Below are positions 37,170 through 47,259 of a DNA stretch of 64,000 nucleotides, one piece after another (position 1 is the stretch's first letter; every line of letters starts with the position of its first letter). The notes under the pieces are model-generated. The model ran no database searches. It saw nothing but the letters and a program-made list of their open reading frames with translations, and was not told the DNA's origin. The stretch spans positions 11,121,206 through 11,185,205 of the forward strand of contig NC_087069.1 of assembly GCF_963678635.1 (NCBI RefSeq), in the 5' to 3' direction. The translations under genes were made by a program, and so were the position numbers. This stretch comes from Symsagittifera roscoffensis (Eukaryota > Xenacoelomorpha > Acoela > Convolutidae).

Positions 37170-38769
37170 AATCTTATTAAAAATTAACATCATCGAAGTA
37201 GTTCAAATTCTCGATTTCTCGAAGAAGTCGATTAATAACATAACAATCGACTGATAATTATATCACAATACGTTCATATTTTAGATTTAGACAAGGGGAA
37301 GCAAGAGAAAGAAAAAAAAGCTTACAAATACAGTTTTTCGGAATGTTTTAAAAATAGCAGAACACTTGAAATAGCTCGGAAACTATTAAACATTTTGGAC
37401 GAAAACTATGAACACCAATGTGGTAGCACCTATGCTAAGGTAATGAAACACAGATTTAAAAAAGCACCAAATATTTGATTCACAAGTTCGATCTTCTCAC
37501 TCAATTCATCATTTTTTGGCAAAGTCCAAAATTTGATGGAAACAACTTGCTTCCGCTTATCATAATTGACCGCTTATAGCGCTCCCTAACAAAATGCGAT
37601 CAAACATTAATTTTAAAAAAGATTTCAAAGGTTTCACAGAAAAACAAGTGATCAGCAATGGTCCTATAAGTGGATTGAAGAGCTTAAGCTCTATTTAGAA
37701 AGTCAGTTTAAAGTAGGCTAATGATTAATCGGAAACTGGGTTTGAAAAGGTCATACTTAAAGAGTCACGGAAGCCGAAAGATTTTTTTCTATAACTTGCT
37801 AATGCTATTGTTATTGATTCCAAAAAATAGCATTTAAAATTTCTTTTGCACCAAGTAAATAAGGTCGAAGGCAAAACAGATGTACGTGCATCCATACATC
37901 AACAGTCCGTACTAAAAACTTAGTTGTATATTGTAGGAATAGTAACTAAGACTTACATCAACATAGCCAACTAACAGGTGGAAAAGAGTAACGAACACAA
38001 GAATACTAAAAAAAACTGAGTTGTTTTTTCAAGAGCCTTCAACTTTTGAATTTCGAATAAAAAAATTAGATGGCCTTAAAGCTCTTTGAATTTGTAAAAC
38101 AATTTATGATGGACACTTATTAGTTGAAAATGACTCAATTAGAGAAAAATGAGAAAATTTAGAGAAAACTTTTACTTCGCTGGGAAATCTGATAACTAAA
38201 TTCCAATTTCGAAATCAGAAGTCGATCACGTTTATCGTGACCTTTACAATTATGCTGTTCGATAGTGGAAATTGCCCTCCTTTTAACAATGGGAATGCAC
38301 TGAACTTGAAAAGAAATCACAAGTCAAACCGCGACAAATCAAAACCACGTCAACAAATTTTTATACTTCCTGAAAAAAAATCAGTAAGACCTATATAAGT
38401 CTTCATTACGTTCTTTACTCTTAATAAGGGACAAAATGACCAGTTTTGATATATAACAACACAGTGGTGCCCTTATTTATTAATGTTCTCATATTATCTC
38501 AAAACGACAAAAAAATTATCGAATAATTCACCTAAACATTAGCTGGAAAACTGAGGTGTAAAAATAAGGATTATTGTAAATAAGCACTGTTTTTCGATAA
38601 GGAGTAAGCACTGTAGTTTTATCACTATTTAGAGTTAACTACAAAAAGAGCCATATATTTGTTGAACACAATTTTTTGAAAATCTGGCAGGACGCCATTT
38701 CCAGACAGTATCTGTATCGTCTGCAAAAAAACATCAGAGATTTGAGAGACTAGCGGCATGTCAATCACA

Positions 38770-39463
38770 TTAACACGAAAAAATGTTGGAAAACTGAAGT
38801 TTGTGGAACAACACCATTAACAGGTTACATGTTCGAGATCGTATAGTAAACTGAAACATCTTGAAACATAACCAACAAACAGCTTTGAAACCATTTTTTG
38901 AAATAAAAATCGTAACATCATATAAATCTAACGCCTTGACAAGTATATTGTGGTCATGAGTATCAAGAATCATATTTAATTTGATGAAAAAATCAGGTTT
39001 TTCAAACTGATAAGCTCAGCCAATTTTGCTAGCGAATCGATTGTTGCGTATTTCAGTCGGAATCCAAATTGGCAATAATAAAGCAAAACTAATTAGTTTG
39101 AAAAACATCTCTTTGCAAAATTATATGCATTTTGACAATCTGAAAACTTAAGATAACTGGATAATGATCAAACTAACACTCTGCATCTATAAACCAAAAA
39201 GAAGAACTGTTAACATTACTTGTTAGAAAACGGGCGACACAGGTTTCTGACGTTTCACTTATTTCAGTGGCCGATGCGAAGAAGGCGAGATCGAGGCCAT
39301 TCGAAGTGATTGCATGTTCGTATGATTTGACCATTTGGTAGCTTCGTCTTTGATTGGTACTGCAGAAAAGAGAGTTCTGATGAAAATTCCCTGTGATAGG
39401 GATCACATGCAATGGAGCTATCAGGGCCAACAGAGGCAGCACTTGAAACAAACAAATACGCAA
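38770..39463 (-). mobile_element. LINE3: decayed LINE fragment, unit B
   Basis: Duplicate of 20404-21097 with the endonuclease remnant (39463-39173) and reverse transcriptase remnant (about 39116-38770) in the same broken state. Confidence 0.75.
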
Positions 39464-39465
39464 AA

Positions 39466-39859
39466 AACAGGACTGCTCGTACCAGGGCGAAGCCCTGAAT
39501 GTTCCGACTGTCTTTTAAGGTCTATGGAGCAGTAATAACATGAAAAATTGAAAAGTTATTAAAGAAAATTAAAAAATCGATTGAAAAAAATTGCGATTTT
39601 TTGTGAAAACATCCCCCACACGTCATATTAAGTAAAAAGTGATAGATTTTGCTCCTATTCACAATTCAATTATGGCATATAAGCTTCATTGACCCAATTT
39701 GGAAGGATTTCTAAGACGGATTAAACCTCGCTTACGCGTTAATAGCGCGAAATATATCGAGCGCGAATTGTCCCAAACTGGCCAAAGAGGCAATCTTTAA
39801 ACCCCCAAAACGAAAAATGATCACAGGTAAAAAAATCTTCAAATTTGAGCTCAGGACAA
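39466..39859 (+). repeat. R1 dispersed repeat, upstream half, unit B
   Basis: Left half of the R1 copy into which LINE2 inserted. The right half follows LINE2 at 43397-43470. Confidence 0.75.
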
Positions 39860-39910
39860 CATTAGCCTAATTGTTATGATAAACTTATTAAATAGTTTCA
39901 GAGAAAGAAA

Positions 39911-40831
39911 ATGAATACCATTGATAAAGACTGCGCGAACGTTGAGATGCCACCTCTCAAATTTCATGTTCAGACCCCTGTCTGCTCTAACCCATCTGCC
40001 AAACGAACTTGCATTGAATTGAGCCCGTGTGGAGAGGAATCATCTATTGAAGAAAAACTGAATCTAGCAAAGAAGGTCGAAGGTGCGATATCAAATTCAG
40101 TTAATGCGTTGATCCCGAAGTTGCTTGATGACATCAAAGTGCAAATCAAGGAAGTTATAAATTTGGCGATAACAGAAGCAATATCAAAAGTGAAAGATGA
40201 ACTAATGATATGGGTAAAGGGCGAAATATCTCACAACGAAAAGAAGGTCAATCTGAAAACACTGTCGGAGTCTGAGTTGTTAGAGAACTACAAACGCAGG
40301 GATAATGTGAAAATTCTCGGGCTCAAAGAAACAAATGCCGGGCAAAGGGAGATGATGGAAACAAAAATAAAAAAAATTGTCGACATAAGCTATGCACTAG
40401 AGGCCCAAATATCAGAGAACGATATATCTATTGCGCACAGGCTACCATCTCGAAACGCCGGCAACAAGCCAGTAATTGTTAGATTCGCCAGAAGAATAAA
40501 GAAAATCTATCTCCTAAAAAAGAAAAAGAATTTGATAAACCATGAAGATTTGAGAGATATCAAATTATTCGAAGATCTAAGTGCTGCGAGAGTCAATTTC
40601 CTCAAAATCATGAGGTCGGATGAGAGAATTCAATCCACTTGGACCCGCGAAGGAACTATTTTTTCATTTGGAAAGCAGACGATGAGTTGTACAAAACTAA
40701 TGGGCTGTATGAAGGTGGTCAGTTCCTGGAATATAAATTGGATGTTGTTAGAAACTGTTTCAATGGTGTTTTCCGGAGCTCAGCCGGACAAATGGTATCG
40801 TAAAATGGATAAAAGTGCAGGAACCAATTAG
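39911..40831 (+). pseudogene. LINE2 ORF1, C-terminal frameshift, unit B
   Basis: Same 306-codon frame as 21545-22465 with one residue difference (Asn in ISHNEKK). It has the RRM-like centre and the basic AHRLPSR block; homology leaves the frame at the T-run near 40656-40662. Confidence 0.8.
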
Positions 40832-42835
40832 CCATAAAATTATTGATGCTACTGTTAACTTATTACTTTCTAATGTAGGATCACTAAAAAAACACCACGA
40901 AGATGTGGAAGCACTTTTAAGTAGTCTCGAGTCTCCGATAAACTTACTATGTCTTACAGAAACGTGGCTTAGGGAAATTGATGATGTTAATTTGTTTAAA
41001 ATCACAGGTTTCCATACCATCATAACTAATACCAGAAAAACAAGAGGTGGGGGAACTATGATACAGCTAGGCGATAATGTTAACTTATTAGAACAGCTTG
41101 AGAGTGGCATTTCAGAATCCTTATCAATCCTTGTTGAAGTTAGTGGTAAATAATTTATAGTTGTGTTGGCATATGTACCCCCACGATATGACAAAATTCA
41201 ATTTGTCGATGAGCTCGATAAGGAACTACAGCATCTTGCTCAGTATAAAGTACCAATAATTCTAACTGGAGATATCAACAGCGATACACTCCAGAAAAAT
41301 AAGTTACAGCAATCATATCTGAACACAATAACAGCAAATGGGTTCGAACTTTTGATTAAATCTGCAACTCGAATTAGTGACACATCTGAAACTTGTATAG
41401 ACCATTTTATAATCAGGAGTTTAGAAAATCCAACCATTGAAGTATTAGATAATGAATGCTTTTCTGATCATTATCCCATAATATTGAAATTTAATTTTGG
41501 CTTTAAAGGTGATTTATCAAGTTTTTCATATCGTGATATGTCATTCTTAACAAAAGAATATAAAATGAAGTTTTTGTTAAGTTGCAAACCTGATCAGCGA
41601 TAATAACATAGACCTTGCGTACAAAAAGTTCAATCACAGCTTAATGAAATCTCTAAACCTTTCTGCACCATTACGTAATATGATACACAAAAACAAAACT
41701 AATGCTCCTTAGTTCGCTAAGGCTTGAAGAAATCGTTTATAAAAAGAAATCGCATATACAAATTGTGGAAGTCAGACAAACTGAATTCTCTTAAAAAAGT
41801 TAACTTTCTTAACCAACTTCAAAAAGTTGAAAAACTTATAAGAATCGCGAAAAAAGATCATTACTATCAAAAATTTAATAAATGTATTGGAGACTCGAGA
41901 CAAGTATTTAAAGTTTTAAATGAAATAAATGGCAAGACTGCAAAATCATCAAAAATTTCAGCTTTCTCCGCAAGGCTCTGTTTTAGGCCCTCTCTTGTTT
42001 ATATTAACGACATACAGCACGCAGTTTGCAATTCAAATGTTTTTCTGTTTGCAGATGATACAAACATATCATGTCAAAAATCTATCTATGAAGAATACCA
42101 GTTAGATTTGACCAAAATTCTTCCTGGCTTGGTTCAAATAAATTAACCTTAAACTCAGATAAAACTACTTTAATTAATTTTACTAAGGATAGAAGTGCTT
42201 CCAATCTTTCTTTTGATATACTTGGTTTTACTTTTCAGACGAAACCTTTTTGCAAATACCTAGGTGTCATTGTAGATGATAAGCTTAAATTTTTTCACCA
42301 TATACAGAATGTTCAATCAAAACTAGGTCGTCAATGTGGTGTAATATCAAAAATGAGACATTATGTACCAAGATCCATCCTACTGAAATACTATATGTCA
42401 AATATCAAGCCAATAATACAATATGGCTTGTTCGTCTACGGCGGCACAAGTTTTTCTTTTTAAACCCCCATTTTGAATATGCAACGAAAAATTGTTCGCA
42501 TGATCTGCTTCATAAAGGAAATTTGACACCATTACTAAATTCTTTTCTGATAAGAAAATACTAACAGTTCATGAGCTATATGTGTACGATTTGATGAAGT
42601 TTTGTTTACGATCACTAAATCAAAAACATCCAACTTGTTTTCTCAATTCTTTGTTTACTTTAAAAACTTTTGCCTATAATACGCGAATTTCAGAAGGTCG
42701 AACATTTGTTCCACCATTCTGTAAGAATAAGGCAAAATCATGTTCTTTGACTAATAGGGGTTCAAAGTTATTGAATATTATGAGTATAAATAAGCTCTTA
42801 CCTGAAAATATTGGATTGATGTCAAAAAATTAAGA
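40815..42835 (+). pseudogene. LINE2 ORF2 (endonuclease-reverse transcriptase), broken and deleted
   Basis: The endonuclease runs from 40815 past an in-frame TAA (41151-41153) to 41603, with CLTETWL, ILTGDINSD and ECFSDHYPIIL. The connector resumes at 41724 (KLWKSDKLNS, KCIGDSRQVFKVLNE). At about 41955-41970 it jumps directly to the PQGSVLGPLLF block of the reverse transcriptase, so roughly the first half of that domain, including motif A, is missing. A frameshift follows within that block, then YINDIQHAV and FLFADDTN. Further fragments (HYVPRS, IIQYGLFVYGG) extend to about 42835. It is non-functional. Confidence 0.85.
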
Positions 42836-43396
42836 ATAGTTTCGTTCATAAGTTTAAAGATAATTTCATTTGTGACAATTACGAGTTGGCGCAAAACATA
42901 TTTCTTTGAATTTTTTATTTTTAAAAAATGGTACCCCCTGGCTAATTGCTATCAAACAACCATTCTAGGGTTGCGATTCTATGCTGAAAATATGACCCTC
43001 CAAATCCTTGTAGTTATCGAGAAATCGCATGTTTTGGAAAAATTTTTAAAAAAAAAAGAAAAAACTTACATTTTTTTCATATGTTTTCTCATATTCTTAG
43101 TTCGCCAGCTGGAATGAGAATTGGCCGAAATGACAGGACTAGATGTAATAACTATTCCTTAATGATGGCTTAATTTTAGGGAAAAATAAAATTTTCCCCA
43201 CAATCCTATTTTTATTCGAATATAAATTTATCTTTATTACTTAGTTGCAATCCTAATTTGTTCAACTGGTAGACGTCAAGTAGGCACATACTGCGCCTTT
43301 TGTCTATCCCCTCCATTTTGTTGATTTAATAACTTAAATAAATTGATGTTTGTATTATCAACTATATGGAGAAATAAATTCTTCTTCTTCTTCTAA

Positions 43397-43470
43397 CTTT
43401 TGATTGATATAAAAAAACCGTCAAAAATGGCTAGGTAAAAAGTCGAAGTTTGTCTGAAGAAAAAACCCAC
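43397..43470 (+). repeat. R1 dispersed repeat, downstream half after LINE2
   Basis: Matches the minus strand of about 1-95 (TGATAT, GTCAAAAATGGCTAGGTAAAAA- and GTCTGAAGAAAAAA-like blocks). It continues R1 from 39859, bracketing LINE2. The remaining sequence to 43788 is AT-rich with no gene seen. Confidence 0.65.
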
Positions 43471-43788
43471 CGCGAGCATAAATATTCCGTTACTTTCATA
43501 TCGAAAATCGGAACAATAATTTGAAAAAAAAAACACCAACGAATATTGTAGCGATGTCCAATATAACTAATTGTTCAAAAAGTCGCTAAATGGAAACACT
43601 AAATTACACGCTAAATGGAAACACTAAATTTCTAATTTTCAAAGCACAGATTTAAAAAAAAAGAACCCAGGTTAACCGATGTCATATACATTTCAAAACA
43701 GATGGAATGCAGTAATTTGGAATAGCCAAGATTAATTGTTCAAAGTATGATCAAAGCAGATAGAGCTGAAAATTAAGACAGTTTCAGG

Positions 43789-43794
43789 TTTATT
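43789..43794 (-). terminator. AATAAA 2-3 nt after the B-box gene stop
   Basis: On the minus strand the stop TGA (43799-43797) is followed by GC and then AATAAA. If this signal is used, the 3' UTR would be only about 20-30 nt. Confidence 0.5.
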
Positions 43795-43796
43795 GC

Positions 43797-45689
43797 TCAA
43801 GGGCGCGGTAGATTTCCTATGATGTCAGATATTGGCAAAATCCAGGGCAAGGGAGCCTTTGATATGAATATATAAACATCGGTTTGGGTATGTTCAATTC
43901 TCTCCCACTTTGTTTCATTGTACTGTTCGGGTACGTCATTCAGTTCTGGTTTTTTGAACGCCTTAACGACAAACCAACTTGATGCAGAACCCTGTAAGCA
44001 TTCACGGAACGCGACGCAGATTTTTCTTCTGTAGTTCCAGGCGAGAAGAACTTTCTTCTCAGTCAGAAACAACGCGTCAACGCGCTGCAAACCATGAATC
44101 GCAGAATTTAATTGAGTAGATATGTCATTACTAATTATAATTATGTTCTCACTAGATGAAACAGTTATCGCAACAAGATTCATATCCGAAGTACAAGTGA
44201 ATAAAACCGGCTTTTCGCTGCAGGAAATGTTTTTGACACTTTGATCTTGTTTTAAAGGTCTGATGACCTTGCGAATTGGATCCCAAATCAAAGCGTTGAA
44301 TTCTGGGCTACTATAAACGAGTAGGCAGTTAGCTGGGATTATATCCGGGAATGGCTCAGAAGTGACCACTGGAGCATGTCTATTCTGCGCATAAATTGGT
44401 TCACAAGCATGTACAATAATAACCTTACCGACAAAGAACAACGCGAAGTGCATCAAAGTTTTGGACACATTTTTTACTTGTATAATCTTTGTTAGGTTCT
44501 GCTCAGCTATCTGTGTGTCTTTTTCTTTTAAAAGGACAATTCTTTGCCCAGATTCATCCTTTCCACAAAGTTGGCAATATCTCCCAAGCTGAAGTAGCCT
44601 GTTTCCTGATCTACACTTGCAAAAACGCTTATTCATAGAGACTGAATAAACATGTAATAGAGAAAACATCAGTGTCTCTTCGTTAGTATAGACGACACCG
44701 AAGTATCCTCTTTCAGACGGACAAAAGATGCTGCCCTCTATCGTCTCTTCCACTTTGGGATATGAAACGCCTTCGAAAGCTATAATCATTTCAAAAGGCT
44801 GGTAAGCTACCTCAGGCCATTTCGTCATATTCAGAAACTCATTCAAAAATTGGCTCGCAAAACTTTCCAATTTTTCGCCTCCAATGTGAAACGGCGTGAA
44901 AGATACAAACTCTTTCAAACTTGTACTCTGATCATTCAATGAGCGATTCATGTCTTCGACTGCACTTAGAAAGGTACCCACTAAAACTCCGTCTGATTTC
45001 TGCAAATTTTCACGAAGGGAAGCAACCATTGATTCACTTTCATTCACTAAGCTGTCATGCTTTGCAGCTTTCTCAGCAGCTTGGATAATATTGTCATTAA
45101 ACGTTTTGGCCAATTCATCTATTTTTGAAAGATGTGCATCTGATAACACCAACTTTCTTAAATAGTTGCCAATTATTTCCACCAAAATATCAACCGTTTT
45201 AGCTGGATTGGCGATGACAGATGCTTCGTCTAGCTCCTTCGAGGAATCCTTTTGAATCATTTGATGGAACTTAATGTCTTTGTTCAGTGTTTCGAATTTA
45301 CTGATAAATTCGAAAATTTCTTTTCTGGTTTCTAATCGTTTTTCCGCTGCAGTTACATAATCATGACCTCTATGATTCAAGAGGCATTTATTACACAACA
45401 CTTGCGAACATTGCACACAGAAGAGATCATTTATCATCTTGTGATTTTCGCAAACTGACATTTCGTATCCTCTGTGATCCACAATTTTGTGTCCACGTCG
45501 GACGTGAGGCCCTATACAAACATCGCACAGTCTATCAATTAGCTCGATTGAATCGCTACAGCTTTTACAATTCAAGAGCTCATCGGGATCTGCTATCATT
45601 TGACACTGAGAACATTCAATTAAAGTTTTATTATCTTCCAACTGCTGATTTGAAGACGAAGACGGAACATCGTCGCCAATCATCTCCAT
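43797..45689 (-). CDS. Tandem B-box, coiled-coil protein (TRIM-like without RING)
   Basis: A single open frame of 630 residues. Residues 26-67 form an atypical B-box with C26, C29, C41, C44, C55, C58, H62 and H67. Residues 80-109 form a canonical type-2 B-box: C80, H83, C91, C94, C99, C102, H106 and H109. About residues 115-260 are charged and helical, as in a TRIM coiled coil. The C-terminal 300 residues match no fold I recognise; a CKCRS...CQLC cluster near residue 365-385 could bind zinc. There is no RING, so ligase activity is not indicated. The start ATG at 45689 directly follows a good 3' splice site (TTAATTCTTCAG), implying a spliced 5' UTR or trans-splicing. The upstream neighbour on the same strand is a Tudor protein. 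TRIM-like scaffold is the safest call. Confidence 0.8.
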   Translation of the reverse strand: MEMIGDDVPSSSSNQQLEDNKTLIECSQCQMIADPDELLNCKSCSDSIELIDRLCDVCIGPHVRRGHKIVDHRGYEMSVCENHKMINDLFCVQCSQVLCNKCLLNHRGHDYVTAAEKRLETRKEIFEFISKFETLNKDIKFHQMIQKDSSKELDEASVIANPAKTVDILVEIIGNYLRKLVLSDAHLSKIDELAKTFNDNIIQAAEKAAKHDSLVNESESMVASLRENLQKSDGVLVGTFLSAVEDMNRSLNDQSTSLKEFVSFTPFHIGGEKLESFASQFLNEFLNMTKWPEVAYQPFEMIIAFEGVSYPKVEETIEGSIFCPSERGYFGVVYTNEETLMFSLLHVYSVSMNKRFCKCRSGNRLLQLGRYCQLCGKDESGQRIVLLKEKDTQIAEQNLTKIIQVKNVSKTLMHFALFFVGKVIIVHACEPIYAQNRHAPVVTSEPFPDIIPANCLLVYSSPEFNALIWDPIRKVIRPLKQDQSVKNISCSEKPVLFTCTSDMNLVAITVSSSENIIIISNDISTQLNSAIHGLQRVDALFLTEKKVLLAWNYRRKICVAFRECLQGSASSWFVVKAFKKPELNDVPEQYNETKWERIEHTQTDVYIFISKAPLPWILPISDIIGNLPRP

Positions 45690-47259
45690 CTGAAGAATTA
45701 AACGTCAATTTTTAAAGCAGATTTTTTTTCATTTCACCTAATTCAACCACCTTTCTAGACAGAGGTGGATTACCTCAGTAGAATATAGCAAATTTATTGT
45801 GCATAAATCTACTATATATAAATAATATACATTCAAAATATAAACAAACATATTTCGTTTCATTAACCTAAAAAAACTGTATTATATTTCTAGTATTGCA
45901 ATATTTATACAGTCAACTGTTAGGTTAACTTTGACTTAAGTGTTCATATATTCAAAAATACTGATCTTTGGATAATTGTCTTTTTAGCTCAAAAACAAGC
46001 CCGAAAAACTTGAAACGAAACTTTATTTAATCATCATTTAAAAACATCTGATTTAATTTATTAAACTATTGTTTAACGCACCTCCGGTTCTTCACTCAAA
46101 TTAGTGAACATAAAAGCTGCGTATCATAAAAAAGTTAAGGAAAAAAGACAGCGAAAAGAATGCATTCGTAACAAAAGACGAGGGAATCCAACAAAGCTTT
46201 TGATTTCAAAATTTGAACGATAAAAAGAACTTTGACTGAAAGGTTTTTAAACTAAAACTGTCAAATCTTCAAAACTAATGGGTTTCAGATCTTCGCAAAC
46301 GAAATCATAATATGGCTGACAGCATACAACTGAACTTTTGATTTAAAATTTGAAACAGCTTCTATTGCGAAAGCATCAAATCCCGTTCAAATGGGATTCA
46401 TAAGCCAGCCTAATTATTTTTAAATTTCCGACTCTTTTTTCTTATTTTAATTTAAAAATCAATGATATGTATCGATTGCTTCCATCAAGTGTAATCCAGT
46501 GTAAGTAATTATTAAACATCATTCAGTATTTTTTGGGAAAAAGAAACTAGTTACTAGTATTTTTTTGCAAAAAAAATGAAAATTGCCATATCTCGGAAAC
46601 GACCACTTTTTGAGCAGTCATAGGTAACTGCCTTAACTGCAATCATGAGAGTACCTTCGACAGCAGCACATCAGATAATTGAAAATTTCTAATTTTCAAG
46701 TAATTTTTTCAAACAGTTTTTCATAATTAGAGATTACTTTGCTAATACCCTCCTTAAGTGCCGACAAGCCATCATATAACTGTTTTCAATCAAAGTTTTG
46801 CTTTCAATCAAAGTTCTTTTTATTGTGTTGTTTTCAATCAAGGTTTTTTAAAAAACTTTTGAACATTCAAAAAACGTAACTCCTTGAAAACTTAAAAAAA
46901 ACAAACGACGAAAACGCAACACAAAACTATACACCAAAATGTGCCACTTCGTTAAGACAAAAAAATAGACTGACCAGATGACATAACGCTCGAAAGCTCG
47001 CTTAGATAAAATTTTTATCTAAGCAGAATCAGAATCGCTCCATCTATACAATAATACGCTAGGAGTTCTTTCATAAGTTTACAGCCAGGATCGCATTTCT
47101 ACCAATAATTTCGATCAAGAGACCTTGCTTTCTTTCATAGTAAAGCTTTTTCCTCGTTTTACACTATGCAATTAAACGACTAGTAACCGCACATCACAAA
47201 AAAAATGAATTTAAACTAACAATTTTGATTAAAATTTTCAATGTATTTTAAACAGCTAG
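45690..47259. other. Intergenic between the Tudor and B-box genes
   Basis: AT-rich, no gene recognised. It contains four copies of a TTTCAATCAA(A/G)G word within about 46775-46850 and a perfect short hairpin, CTTAGATAAAA / TTTTATCTAAG, at about 47001-47023. A promoter for the B-box gene, or an intercistronic region, would lie here. Confidence 0.5.

Larger units (their letters stand above)
22798..41162 (+). repeat. Tandem segmental duplication, unit B
   Basis: Direct copy of 4436-22796. Its right end is continuous with the rest of LINE2 (the endonuclease frame carries on past 41162), so the right boundary of unit B is ancestral sequence. The left boundary at 22797/22798 is the duplication junction. 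A single T at 22797 fits neither parent cleanly. Confidence 0.97.
39860..43396 (+). mobile_element. LINE2: full-ended but internally deleted LINE
   Basis: About 3.5 kb from the AGCCTAATTGTT leader to a (TTC)n tail at 43379-43396. It carries ORF1, an endonuclease with one premature stop, a connector and a reverse transcriptase that has lost its N-terminal half. The 3' UTR shares the CCTCCAAATCCTT / TCGAGAAAT block with LINE1, so the two are related members of one clade. R1 sequence flanks both ends. The part from 41163 on is outside the tandem duplication. Confidence 0.9.
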
